Assembly (NCBI RefSeq): GCF_014235765.1
Contig: NZ_JACMYH010000002.1
Coordinates: 434,001-498,000, forward strand
Direction: 5' to 3'
Source of the DNA: Pseudomonas baltica
GTDB taxonomy: Bacteria; Pseudomonadota; Gammaproteobacteria; Pseudomonadales; Pseudomonadaceae
Length of the DNA stretch: 64,000 nt
Shown here: positions 17,879 through 25,310 of the stretch, piece after piece
Position numbering within the stretch: the stretch's first letter is position 1
How the letters are laid out: each line of letters opens with the position of its first letter
Translations under genes and position numbers: made by a program
The notes under the pieces: model-generated
What the model saw: the letters and a program-made list of their open reading frames with translations, nothing else
Database searches by the model: none
What the model was told of the DNA's origin: nothing

Positions 17879-19230
17879 GGCTGCACCTCCACACCGAAGG
17901 GCAGCGGCTTGATGGGCGCCTGGGCGCGCAGGCGACCCACTTCCTGCGGTGCACACGCGGCCGCCTGAGCGATGATTTCCACCGCTGCACTGCCGCACAT
18001 GCGCCCCTGGCACCTGCCCATGCCGACCCGGCAATGGGCCTTGACCCGGTTGATATCGGTGTGGCCCTGAGCGACCACCTGGCGAACTTCGCCGACGCTG
18101 ATTTCCTCGCATCGGCACAGCATCAAGTCGTCGGGGGCCTGGCTGGCCCACTGCTCGGGGAACGGGAATGCGGCTTCCAGGCCGACGCGAAACCCCTGGA
18201 TGCGCGCCAGCCGTCGCTCGAGCTGTGGGCCACGTTCGCTGTCAATGGTGATGCCCATGTCTTCGAGCAGGGCCAATGCTGCGCGCTCGCCGGCCATTTC
18301 CGCCGCATCGGCGCCCATGATCCCGGCACCGTCGCCGGCCAGGTACACGCTCGGCACGCTGCTGCGCCCGGCTCGATCGCGGCTCGGCAACCAGGCGCGA
18401 TTGAGCGGGCTCCAAGTGAATTGGCAGCCGAGCAGGTCGGCCAGTTGCGTTTCGCTGCGCAAAGCATGGGCGAAGGCCAGTCCATCGCAGGCCAGGCTGT
18501 GCCGGCTGCCAGCGCGTTGCCAGGTGACAGCTTCGACTTTTTGCTCGCCGACGACCTCGACCAGGGTCGCGCCCTGATGTACGGCGATCCCGTGGGCAGT
18601 TAGCCAGGCCCGGTAGTACAGGCCCTTGGCCAGGGTCGCAGGCTGAAGCAACAGACGGGGCAGGGCAGCGACCTGGGCACCGAAGGGCGAGCTGTCCAGC
18701 ACGGCCAGCACCCGTGCGCCGGCCTTCGCGTACTGATAGGCCACCAGGTACAGCAACGGCCCGCTGCCCGCGAAGACCACTCGTTCGCCGATGGCGCAAC
18801 CCTGGGCCTTGAGCGCGATCTGCGCGGCGCCGAGGCTGTACACGCCGGGCAAGGTCCAACCCGGCACCGGCAGGATGCGGTCGGTAGCGCCGGTGGCGAT
18901 CAACAGGCGGTCATACTTGACGGTGCCGACGCGCTGCTGGTTCAGCGTGTGCAGGTGGCCATCCTCGGCGTTCCACACCAATGTGTCGGGCCGGTAGTCG
19001 ATCTGCCCGCGCAGCGCGTCCAGCGCCTGATGCACCGCACCTGCCTTGCGCGCTTCGAAGCCATAGAGCTGGCTGGCAGGACGTTGAAAGTTGCCCGGTG
19101 CTCGGCGATAGACCTGGCCGCCGCCCTGCAAGGCTTCGTCCACCAGGCACGGGCGCAGGCCATGGGCGGCCAGGGTCTGCGCCGCGCGAATGCCTGCCGG
19201 TCCGGCGCCCACGATCACCACCGCGCTCAC
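17875..19230 (-). CDS. FAD/NAD-binding dehydrogenase subunit with C-terminal Fe-S domain (HcnB/OoxA-like)
   Basis: Protein of 451 residues from GTG 19230, chosen because GTGA overlaps the stop of the small Fe-S gene. First Rossmann motif VVIVGAGPAGIRAAQ (~4-18), second VVFAGSGPLLYLVAYQYAKA (mid-protein), and LAGDGAGIMGADAAEMAGE near residue 315. The C-terminus has a cysteine cluster CRCEEISVGEV ... AHCRVGMGRCQGRMCG, typical of the BFD-like [2Fe-2S] domain of opine oxidase A and HcnB. It likely passes electrons from the DAO-like subunit through Fe-S centres to the respiratory chain. The three subunits are contiguous, as in known heterotrimeric enzymes. Confidence 0.86.
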   Translation of the reverse strand: MSAVVIVGAGPAGIRAAQTLAAHGLRPCLVDEALQGGGQVYRRAPGNFQRPASQLYGFEARKAGAVHQALDALRGQIDYRPDTLVWNAEDGHLHTLNQQRVGTVKYDRLLIATGATDRILPVPGWTLPGVYSLGAAQIALKAQGCAIGERVVFAGSGPLLYLVAYQYAKAGARVLAVLDSSPFGAQVAALPRLLLQPATLAKGLYYRAWLTAHGIAVHQGATLVEVVGEQKVEAVTWQRAGSRHSLACDGLAFAHALRSETQLADLLGCQFTWSPLNRAWLPSRDRAGRSSVPSVYLAGDGAGIMGADAAEMAGERAALALLEDMGITIDSERGPQLERRLARIQGFRVGLEAAFPFPEQWASQAPDDLMLCRCEEISVGEVRQVVAQGHTDINRVKAHCRVGMGRCQGRMCGSAAVEIIAQAAACAPQEVGRLRAQAPIKPLPFGVEVQP

Positions 19231-19517
19231 GAGCGCCGCCCCAGGTCGCGGTCGACCTGCATGCCCGCTTCCAAGGGCGTGGCGCAGGCACGTACGCGAC
19301 GACCGTCGCCCAATCGAACCCAACAGTCCTGACAGGCACCCATCAGGCAAAAACCGGCGCGGGCCTGGGCACTGAAGTCGCTACCACGCACATGGTCGGC
19401 GCAGGTCAGCACGGCGGTGAGCAGGGTATCCCCCGCCAGGCCGCTCACGGCCTGTCCGTCGAGGGTGAACGGCACCGAAGGCCGATCGAGTTCGGCCAGC
19501 CGCTTGAACAAAGCCAT
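19227..19517 (-). CDS. Small (2Fe-2S)-binding dehydrogenase subunit (HcnA/OoxC-like)
   Basis: Protein of 96 residues. The cysteine pattern GFCLMGACQDCWV followed by RVRACATPL matches the plant-type ferredoxin fold found in HcnA and the small subunit of opine/D-hydroxyproline dehydrogenases. It is the electron-transfer subunit of the complex encoded by the next two genes. Its ATG shares one base with the upstream permease stop (TGATG), and its own stop overlaps the next start (GTGA), so synthesis of all subunits is coupled. Confidence 0.86.
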   Translation of the reverse strand: MALFKRLAELDRPSVPFTLDGQAVSGLAGDTLLTAVLTCADHVRGSDFSAQARAGFCLMGACQDCWVRLGDGRRVRACATPLEAGMQVDRDLGRRS

Positions 19518-20311
19518 CAGTTTTTCCCTACCAGTACGCGGTCCAGGCCATACACCCGGTCGAGCAGAATCATGGTCGCCGCGGTCAAGGCGATCACCAG
19601 CGCCGACACCGCCGCCATCATCGGGTCGATGGACTCGGTGGCGTACACGTACATGCGCACCGGCAGGGTCTGGGTGGCGGGCGATGTAACGAAGATCGAC
19701 AGGGTCACCTCGTCGAAGCTGTTGATGAACGCCAGCAGCCAGCCCCCGGCCACCCCCGGCAGGATCATCGGCAGAGTGATCTGACGAAACAGGGTGAAAC
19801 GGCTGGCGCCCAGCGATTCCGCCGCCTGCTCGGCGCTGCGGTCGATGCCGATGGCGGCGGCGATCACCAGACGCAGCACATAAGGCGTGATCACCACCAC
19901 ATGGGCCAGCATCAGCCAGACAAAGCTGCCATTGACCCCCATCAGCGCGAACAGGCGCAGCATCGCCACGCCCAGCACCAGGTGCGGAATGATGATCGGC
20001 GACAGAAACAGCGCATTGAGAAAGTCGCGTCCCGGAAAGTGATAGCGGGTGATCGCCAGCGCCGCCGGTACGGCGATCAGGGTCGCCAGGGTTGCAGCCA
20101 CCACGGCCAGGATCAGGCTGTTATAGAACGCATCGATGAAATCGGCGCGCTCGAACACGGCGCGGAACCAGCGCAGGGAAAACCCGGAGGTGGGCAGGGT
20201 GAGGGTGTTCTCCGGGGTGAACGCCACCAGGCACACCACCACCAGCGGGGCCAGCATGAACACCACCACCAAGGCATGAAACGACAGGGCCAACGGACCG
20301 TTCTTGGACAT
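19517..20311 (-). CDS. ABC importer permease, PotC-like
   Basis: Protein of 264 residues with about six transmembrane helices (first: LALSFHALVVVFMLAPLVVV). The cytoplasmic coupling loop (EAA region) is seen as AAESLGASRFTLFRQITLPMILPG (~178), which contacts the ATPase. It resembles the second permease of spermidine/putrescine-type importers. It follows the other permease after 3 bases and overlaps the downstream Fe-S gene by one base. Confidence 0.87.
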   Translation of the reverse strand: MSKNGPLALSFHALVVVFMLAPLVVVCLVAFTPENTLTLPTSGFSLRWFRAVFERADFIDAFYNSLILAVVAATLATLIAVPAALAITRYHFPGRDFLNALFLSPIIIPHLVLGVAMLRLFALMGVNGSFVWLMLAHVVVITPYVLRLVIAAAIGIDRSAEQAAESLGASRFTLFRQITLPMILPGVAGGWLLAFINSFDEVTLSIFVTSPATQTLPVRMYVYATESIDPMMAAVSALVIALTAATMILLDRVYGLDRVLVGKN

Positions 20312-20314
20312 CGA

Positions 20315-21160
20315 TCATTCCCCCAGGGCTTTCTTGTAGCGACCTTCGACCAGGCGGTTCCAGGACAGCATGATCAGCAGATTGGCCAGCAACAGCGCCA
20401 CGGCAATGGTTGCGCCCATGGGCCAGTTGAGTTCCGACAGGTACTGGTCGTAGACCACCGTGGCGACCATCTTCAAGCGGCGCCCGCCGAGCAGCCCGGG
20501 AATGGCGAACGAGCTGGCCGCCAGACCGAAGACGATCAGCGTGCCCGACAGCACGCCGGGCATGATCTGCGGCAGCACCACCAGGCGCATCACCTTGGCC
20601 TGGCTTGCGCCCAGCGATTGCGCCGCCTGCTCGGCAGCCGGGTCGAGCTTCTGCAGCGAGGTCCAGACCGGAATGATCATGAACGGCAACATCACATGCA
20701 CCAGCGCCAGAATCACCGCAAAGGGCGTATAGAGCATTTTCAGCGGCCGCCCGCCCAGCGCTGCGATAGCCTGGTTGATCAGGCCATCGGCGCCCAGCAA
20801 GAGGCTCCAGCCGAAGGCGCGCACCACCACCGAAATCAGCAGCGGGGTCAGGATCAGAATCAGGAAGATCGAGCGCCACGGCGTGCCCATGCGGCTGAGG
20901 ATGTAAGCCTCCGGCACGCCGATCACCACGCACAGCAGGGTCACCAGAGCGCTGATCCAGAAGGTCCGCCAGAAAATCTCGTAGAAATAGCCGTCGCTGA
21001 GCAGGGCGGCGTAGTTGGCCAGCGTGTAGCTGTCGCTCTTGACCCCCACTTCGTAGTCGAACAGGTTGAACGACAGCACCAGGGTCAGCCCCAGCGGGAC
21101 GATCAGCAGACCGACGAACAGCGCCAGCGCCGGCGCCGACAGCAGGTATCCGCGGCTCAT
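20315..21160 (-). CDS. ABC importer permease, PotB-like
   Basis: Protein of 281 residues beginning MSRGYLLSAPALALFVGLLI; this ATG overlaps the ATPase stop (ATGA), which decided the start. About six transmembrane helices, and the coupling loop AAQSLGASQAKVMRLVVLPQIMPG. It forms the membrane channel with the PotC-like partner. The inserted stretch PGLLGGRRLKMVATVVYDQY is typical of the PotB branch. Confidence 0.87.
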   Translation of the reverse strand: MSRGYLLSAPALALFVGLLIVPLGLTLVLSFNLFDYEVGVKSDSYTLANYAALLSDGYFYEIFWRTFWISALVTLLCVVIGVPEAYILSRMGTPWRSIFLILILTPLLISVVVRAFGWSLLLGADGLINQAIAALGGRPLKMLYTPFAVILALVHVMLPFMIIPVWTSLQKLDPAAEQAAQSLGASQAKVMRLVVLPQIMPGVLSGTLIVFGLAASSFAIPGLLGGRRLKMVATVVYDQYLSELNWPMGATIAVALLLANLLIMLSWNRLVEGRYKKALGE

Positions 21161-22182
21161 GCGCAGGCCTCGCTGGCGAGCACGCGAAGCAGCTCGCCCG
21201 GCCAGTCCAGGCCGACGGTGACGCCGGTGGCCAGCGGTGCGCTGCCATCGTTGCGACGCACCACGGTGATCTCGCCGAGCACCGTTTCCAAGCGGTACAG
21301 CCACTGGCTGCCGAGAAAATAGCGGGTCACGATACGGCCCTGGATGCGCCCATCACCGGCGTTGCAGAAATCGATCTTCTCCGGGCGCAGGCTCAACATC
21401 AGTTCGCCTTCCCCGGCCTGTGCCAAGACCTGGGGCTGGCCCAGCGCGTCGTACTCGCCGGGCAGCAGGTTGGCCTTGCCGACGAAACCGGAAATGAACG
21501 GCGTGCGCGGGTGCTCGTAGAGCTTGTAGGGCTCGTCGATCTGGGTGACCTGACCGGCTTGCATCACCACCACCCGGTCGCTGATCGATAAGGCTTCGGC
21601 CTGGTCGTGGGTCACCATCAGCGTGGTGATGCCGACTTCACACTGGATGCGGCGAATCTCGAACTGCATTTCCTCGCGCAGGCTCGCGTCGAGGTTGGAC
21701 AATGGCTCGTCGAGCAGCAGCACCGGCGGCTGGATCACCAAGGCCCGAGCCAGGGCCACCCGCTGGCGCTGGCCCCCGGACAGCTCGCGTGGGTAACGCT
21801 CGGCATGGGCGGTCAGGCGCACCAGCGCCAGCACCTGGTCGACACGGGTGCGGATGTCGCTGCTGCCAACCTTGCGCATCTTCAGGCCGAAGGCCACGTT
21901 GTCGCGCACGCTCATGTGCGGAAACAGCGCGTAGCTCTGGAATACCACGCCAAGGCCACGGCTGCTGGGTTTGGCATGGGTGATATCGCGGCCGTCGAGC
22001 ACGATCCGGCCGCTGGTGACATCGACGAAGCCGGCGATCATCTGCAGCGTTGTGGTCTTGCCGCAACCCGAAGGGCCGAGCAGCGAGACGAACTCGCCCT
22101 GGCTGACGCTCAGGTCGGTCGCCACCACGGCCTGCACGGGTCCGTAGCGTTTGCACAGTGCTTGAAGTTCGAGAAAGGCCAT
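21157..22182 (-). CDS. ABC importer ATPase, PotA-like
   Basis: Protein of 341 residues. Complete set of ATPase motifs: Walker A GPSGCGKTT (~36-44), Q-loop VFQSYALFPH, signature LSGGQRQR (~138), Walker B VLLLDEPLSNLD and H-loop VTHDQAEAL. A C-terminal TOBE domain follows (NLLPGEYDALG ... LSLRPEKIDF). It powers the importer encoded by the next two genes. First gene of the seven-gene operon; the IclR-type regulator is transcribed away from it across 232 bases. Confidence 0.9.
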   Translation of the reverse strand: MAFLELQALCKRYGPVQAVVATDLSVSQGEFVSLLGPSGCGKTTTLQMIAGFVDVTSGRIVLDGRDITHAKPSSRGLGVVFQSYALFPHMSVRDNVAFGLKMRKVGSSDIRTRVDQVLALVRLTAHAERYPRELSGGQRQRVALARALVIQPPVLLLDEPLSNLDASLREEMQFEIRRIQCEVGITTLMVTHDQAEALSISDRVVVMQAGQVTQIDEPYKLYEHPRTPFISGFVGKANLLPGEYDALGQPQVLAQAGEGELMLSLRPEKIDFCNAGDGRIQGRIVTRYFLGSQWLYRLETVLGEITVVRRNDGSAPLATGVTVGLDWPGELLRVLASEACA

Positions 22183-22353
22183 GGCTGCGTTCCACCTGTC
22201 GTTGTCGGCCGCATGTGCGGTGCGTTGATCGAGGGCAGAGGCGAAAGGGGTCCTGCAATGGGGTGGCGCTCGTTCTGAGTCGGCTGCCGGCTATTGTTGG
22301 TCTCGCCCCGTGGACGCAGAGTAGGACGAAGACTAGGATGGCGAAAGCGCTTA

Positions 22354-22441
22354 TTTCACTGAGCGGACGGTTATTTTCGGAATAATCCTTTCAATGAAAT
22401 CGGATGAATAAAACATGAATAAAGATTCCACTGAGCGGAAT
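22354..22441. promoter_or_regulatory. Duplicated IclR-type operator motif in the divergent promoter region
   Basis: The sequence TTTCACTGAGCGGA (22354-22367) recurs as ATTCCACTGAGCGGAAT (22425-22441), sharing the 10-mer CACTGAGCGG. The second copy is a perfect 5-bp inverted repeat ATTCC/GGAAT with 7-base spacer, the form seen for many IclR-family sites. Between them are TTATT-TTCGG-AATAA (22371-22385) and TTTCA/TGAAA (22390-22399). The second copy lies inside the first codons of the IclR gene, which suggests autorepression, or a later true start (GTG 22463). Confidence 0.6.
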
Positions 22442-23245
22442 TCTGAGCCAGGCACAGGCGGTGTCTCCCGGTTGTTTGCCGTATTGCGTGGATTGTCGGC
22501 AGCGCCCACCGAGGGCGAGCGCGTCATCCAGCTCGCCGAGCGCATCGGCCTGTCGCAACCCACAACGCACCGCCTGTTGCGCGGGCTGGTAGAGGAGGGC
22601 ATGGTCGAGCAGGATGTACGCAGCAAGCGCTATCGGCTGAGCCTGGAGTTCTTCGCCCTGGCCGCCCGCGCCGGCAATGGCAGCAACCTGCGCGAACTGG
22701 CGCGCCCCAGCCTGCTGCGGCTGTCGGCGTCTTTGGGTGACTCGCTGTTTCTGCTGGCGCGCAGTGGCTTCGATGCCATCTGCCTGGACCGCAGCGAAGG
22801 GCCCTACCCGATACGCACCTTCACCGGCGACATCGGTGGCCGCGTTGCGCTGGGGGTAGGGCAAGGCAGCCTGGCGATCCTCGCGTTCCTGCCCGAAGAC
22901 GAGCGCGAAACCGTGATCCACTACAACCTGCCCCGGCTCAGGGACCTGCACCTGTACGACGAGGTGCTGTTGCGTTCGGAAGTCGACAGCGTGCGCAAGC
23001 TCGGCTATGCCGCGCGCAACACCGGCGTGCTGCCCGGCATGGCGGGCCTGGCGGTGCCGATACTCGACCGCAACGGCCACGCGGTGGCGGCCCTCAGTGT
23101 TGCCACCATCAGCGATCGACTTGGCCCCGACCGTCTACCCACCGTGGTCGAACTGCTCAAGCGCGAAGCTGCTGCCATCGGCCCACGGCTGAACCCCTTC
23201 GACCCGACCCTGCGCAGGCCCTCGCAGACCTTCGGCAAGGTCTGA
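22415..23245 (+). CDS. IclR-family transcriptional regulator of the dehydrogenase/importer operon
   Basis: Protein of 276 residues if ATG 22415 is used. The N-terminal winged helix is clear: VSRLFAVLRGL, then RVIQLAERIGLSQPTTHRLL (helix-turn-helix, ~37-56) and RSKRYRLS. The C-terminal IclR effector domain (LARPSLLRLSASLGDSLFLL through AGLAVPILDRNGHAVAALSV) binds a small molecule. It is divergent from the ABC/dehydrogenase operon and probably controls it and itself. The ATG has only a weak ribosome site; GTG 22463 (VSPGCL.. region) is an alternative. The 3' end overlaps the opposing sigma-54 activator gene by 111 bases. Confidence 0.85.
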   Translation: MNKDSTERNSEPGTGGVSRLFAVLRGLSAAPTEGERVIQLAERIGLSQPTTHRLLRGLVEEGMVEQDVRSKRYRLSLEFFALAARAGNGSNLRELARPSLLRLSASLGDSLFLLARSGFDAICLDRSEGPYPIRTFTGDIGGRVALGVGQGSLAILAFLPEDERETVIHYNLPRLRDLHLYDEVLLRSEVDSVRKLGYAARNTGVLPGMAGLAVPILDRNGHAVAALSVATISDRLGPDRLPTVVELLKREAAAIGPRLNPFDPTLRRPSQTFGKV

Positions 23246-25054
23246 CGGGCCGCCGTGCCCGGCGTGGCCCTGTTCGCGCAGGCGCTTGTACAGCGTGTTG
23301 CGGCTGACCCCCAGACGTCGCGCAAGGCGCGAGATGTTGCCGTCGCTGGCCTGCAGCAGTTCGCCCAGGTCACTGACCTTGGCCAGGGTCAGCAGCGGGC
23401 GCGGCAAGGCCTGTTCCTGCGCCGGCAGCTGGCTCGCCTCGCGAAGAAAATCCTCGGGCAGATGGTCCAGGCCTATCACCTCCTCATCGGCCAGGACCAG
23501 GGCGACCTTGACCACCGCAGACAACTGACGCACGTTGCCAGGCCATGGGTGGGCCATGAATGCGGCCCACACCTCGGCGCTGAAACCGGCACTCTGCTGG
23601 GGTTCGCGGTGCGACTCCCACACCTGTTCGATGAGCTCGCGCTTGTCGCTGCGCGCGTGCAGGGTCGGCAGGTGCAGGGTCATGCCAGCCAGGCGGTAGT
23701 AGAGGTCTTCGCGGAACAGGCCGGCCTGCACCCGCTGGCGCAGATCCTCATGGGTCGCGGAAATCAGACGAATGTCGACCGGTATCGGGTCGCCACAGCC
23801 CAGCGGCTGGATGCAGCGCTCCTGCAATACGCGCAGCAGCCGCGCCTGGGTCGGCAACGGCATGTCGCCGATCTCGTCGAGGAACAGAATGCCCTTGTCG
23901 GCCTTGCGCACCAGGCCAGGGCTGCCCTTCTGGCTGGCACCGGTGAAGGCACCACGCTCGTAGCCAAACAGTTCCGACTCCACCAGCTCGGCGGGAATCG
24001 CCGCACAGTTGACCGCAATCAGCGGGCACGACGCGCGGCTGCTGGCCCGGTGCAGAGCCTTGACCAGCACTTCCTTGCCGGTACCGGTGTCACCGCGCAG
24101 CAACAACGGCACGTCCTTTTCCAGCAGGCGCAGACCCTGTTGCATGGCTTTGTCCAGGCGCGGGTCGGTGCCACGGTGCGCTGCAGCCGGCGCCGGGCAC
24201 GGTAAAACCGGCTTCTTGAGCAGACACTGCAACCGGTTGCGCCCTGGCGGTTGCAGGGCGAACGTGCGCTCCGGCGGGTGGTCGAGCAGTGCCTGCGGCG
24301 TCAGTCGGAACACCTGCTGCACGGTCAACCCCGGAAGCTCGACACCCAGCAGGCTGTCGGCACGACGATTGGCCGCCAGCACGCAACCGTTGTCGTCGAA
24401 CACCAGCAGTCCGGCCCACTGGCTGTCGAGGTTGTTGACTCCGGTATTGAAGATCAATTGGTGATGCCGGTCGGCGAACGCCTCGAGAATCAGGCGATTC
24501 TCCACCGTCTGGCTCATCATCTTCACCAGCCCGAGCGTGTGCGAAGGCGGCAGGTGACTGTCGCTGGAAACGTCCAGCACCGCGACCATTCGCCGTTGCG
24601 CGTCGAAGATCGGTGACGCCGAGCCGTTCATCAAGCGGTTGGCAAGCAGAAAGTGCTCGTCGGGCTCGACGTGCACGGCCTGGCGGCAGGCCAGCGCAGT
24701 GCCGATCGGATTGGTCCCGGCCGATGTTTCCAGCCAGGACGCGCCGGGGACGAAACCTGCATGGCTGTGGGTAGCGCCCGGCTGCTCTCCCCACGACCTG
24801 AGCACGCGCGCCTGCGGGTCGGCCAGCCGAATCAGGCAGCGCGAATTGCCCAGGATGTGTTCGTAGTAGGGCAACACCTCGCGATGGGTGGTGTGCAGCA
24901 GCGCCTGGTGGCGTTCGAGCATCTGTTGCAGCGCGGGCCGTGGCAGCGGCTCGAAGCGCGGCGCGTGATGGTGCTCAAGCCCCGCTTCGCGACAGCGTGC
25001 CCAGGAGTCGTGGATGAGCCGGTCATGGGCAAGCATTGGATTGGATACGGACAT
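23135..25054 (-). CDS. AcoR-type sigma-54-dependent transcriptional activator
   Basis: Protein of 639 residues from ATG 25054 (MSVSNPMLAHDRLIHDSWAR), where AcoR-family homology begins; in-frame ATGs up to 25126 would put the upstream repeat array into the coding part. An N-terminal GAF/PAS-like sensor region (~50-290) is followed by the AAA+ domain with Walker A GDTGTGKEVLVKAL, the sigma-54 contact loop GAFTGA (in ERGAFTGASQKG) and Walker B GILFLDEIGD, then a C-terminal Fis-type helix-turn-helix (RLARRLGVSRNTLYKRL). About 45 residues follow the HTH, in the part overlapping the IclR gene. It is divergent from the glycerol-type ABC operon and likely activates the sigma-54 promoter there. Inducer unknown; alcohols or polyols are plausible. 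Confidence 0.87.
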   Translation of the reverse strand: MSVSNPMLAHDRLIHDSWARCREAGLEHHHAPRFEPLPRPALQQMLERHQALLHTTHREVLPYYEHILGNSRCLIRLADPQARVLRSWGEQPGATHSHAGFVPGASWLETSAGTNPIGTALACRQAVHVEPDEHFLLANRLMNGSASPIFDAQRRMVAVLDVSSDSHLPPSHTLGLVKMMSQTVENRLILEAFADRHHQLIFNTGVNNLDSQWAGLLVFDDNGCVLAANRRADSLLGVELPGLTVQQVFRLTPQALLDHPPERTFALQPPGRNRLQCLLKKPVLPCPAPAAAHRGTDPRLDKAMQQGLRLLEKDVPLLLRGDTGTGKEVLVKALHRASSRASCPLIAVNCAAIPAELVESELFGYERGAFTGASQKGSPGLVRKADKGILFLDEIGDMPLPTQARLLRVLQERCIQPLGCGDPIPVDIRLISATHEDLRQRVQAGLFREDLYYRLAGMTLHLPTLHARSDKRELIEQVWESHREPQQSAGFSAEVWAAFMAHPWPGNVRQLSAVVKVALVLADEEVIGLDHLPEDFLREASQLPAQEQALPRPLLTLAKVSDLGELLQASDGNISRLARRLGVSRNTLYKRLREQGHAGHGGPSDLAEGLRGPAQGRVEGVQPWADGSSFALEQFDHGG

Positions 25055-25088
25055 GGTTCGAGTATCCCGGCACACGGCCTTGTTGTTT

Positions 25089-25160
25089 TTGTTCATGCAG
25101 TGTTGTTCACGGTTGTTCATTGTCAATGCGCCAGGCGTTCATTTTTGTTCAGTGATGAAC
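25089..25160 (+). promoter_or_regulatory. TTGTTCA repeat array, candidate activator-binding region
   Basis: TTGTTCA occurs at 25089-25095, 25103-25109, 25113-25119 and 25145-25151, with a variant GCGTTCA at 25135-25141, and an inverted TGAAC at 25156-25160 making GTTCA-GTGA-TGAAC. Two pairs are spaced exactly 10 bp (25103/25113 and 25135/25145). This places copies on the same helix face ~70-140 bp upstream of the sigma-54 promoter, as expected for an enhancer. Confidence 0.6.
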
Positions 25161-25226
25161 CCCGCTTGCCTGTGACACATACCCTCGAACCGTTTGGCTG
25201 GCGCTTTCAGCCTTGACTGGCGGCAA

Positions 25227-25243
25227 TTGGCACGCTTATCGCT
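25227..25243 (+). promoter_or_regulatory. Candidate sigma-54 promoter of the glycerol-type ABC operon
   Basis: TTGGCACGCTTATCGCT matches the -24/-12 consensus TGGCAC-N5-TTGC with correct spacing and one change (TCGC for TTGC). It lies 68 bases before the first ATPase ATG and downstream of the repeat array, and the divergent gene encodes a sigma-54 activator. These three facts support each other. Confidence 0.7.
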
Positions 25244-25310
25244 CTGGGTTTGCCAGCAGTCGTACCGATGCGAAGCCGCAACCGCTTCCAATAATAAAAA
25301 AGGCGCCACC

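Noticed and set aside
25054..25126. Earlier in-frame ATGs for the AcoR-type activator (25126, 25120, 25096)
   Set aside because: The extra residues are Asn/Lys-rich and coincide with the TTGTTCA repeats, which look like binding sites. Family homology starts at 25054. Still possible in principle.
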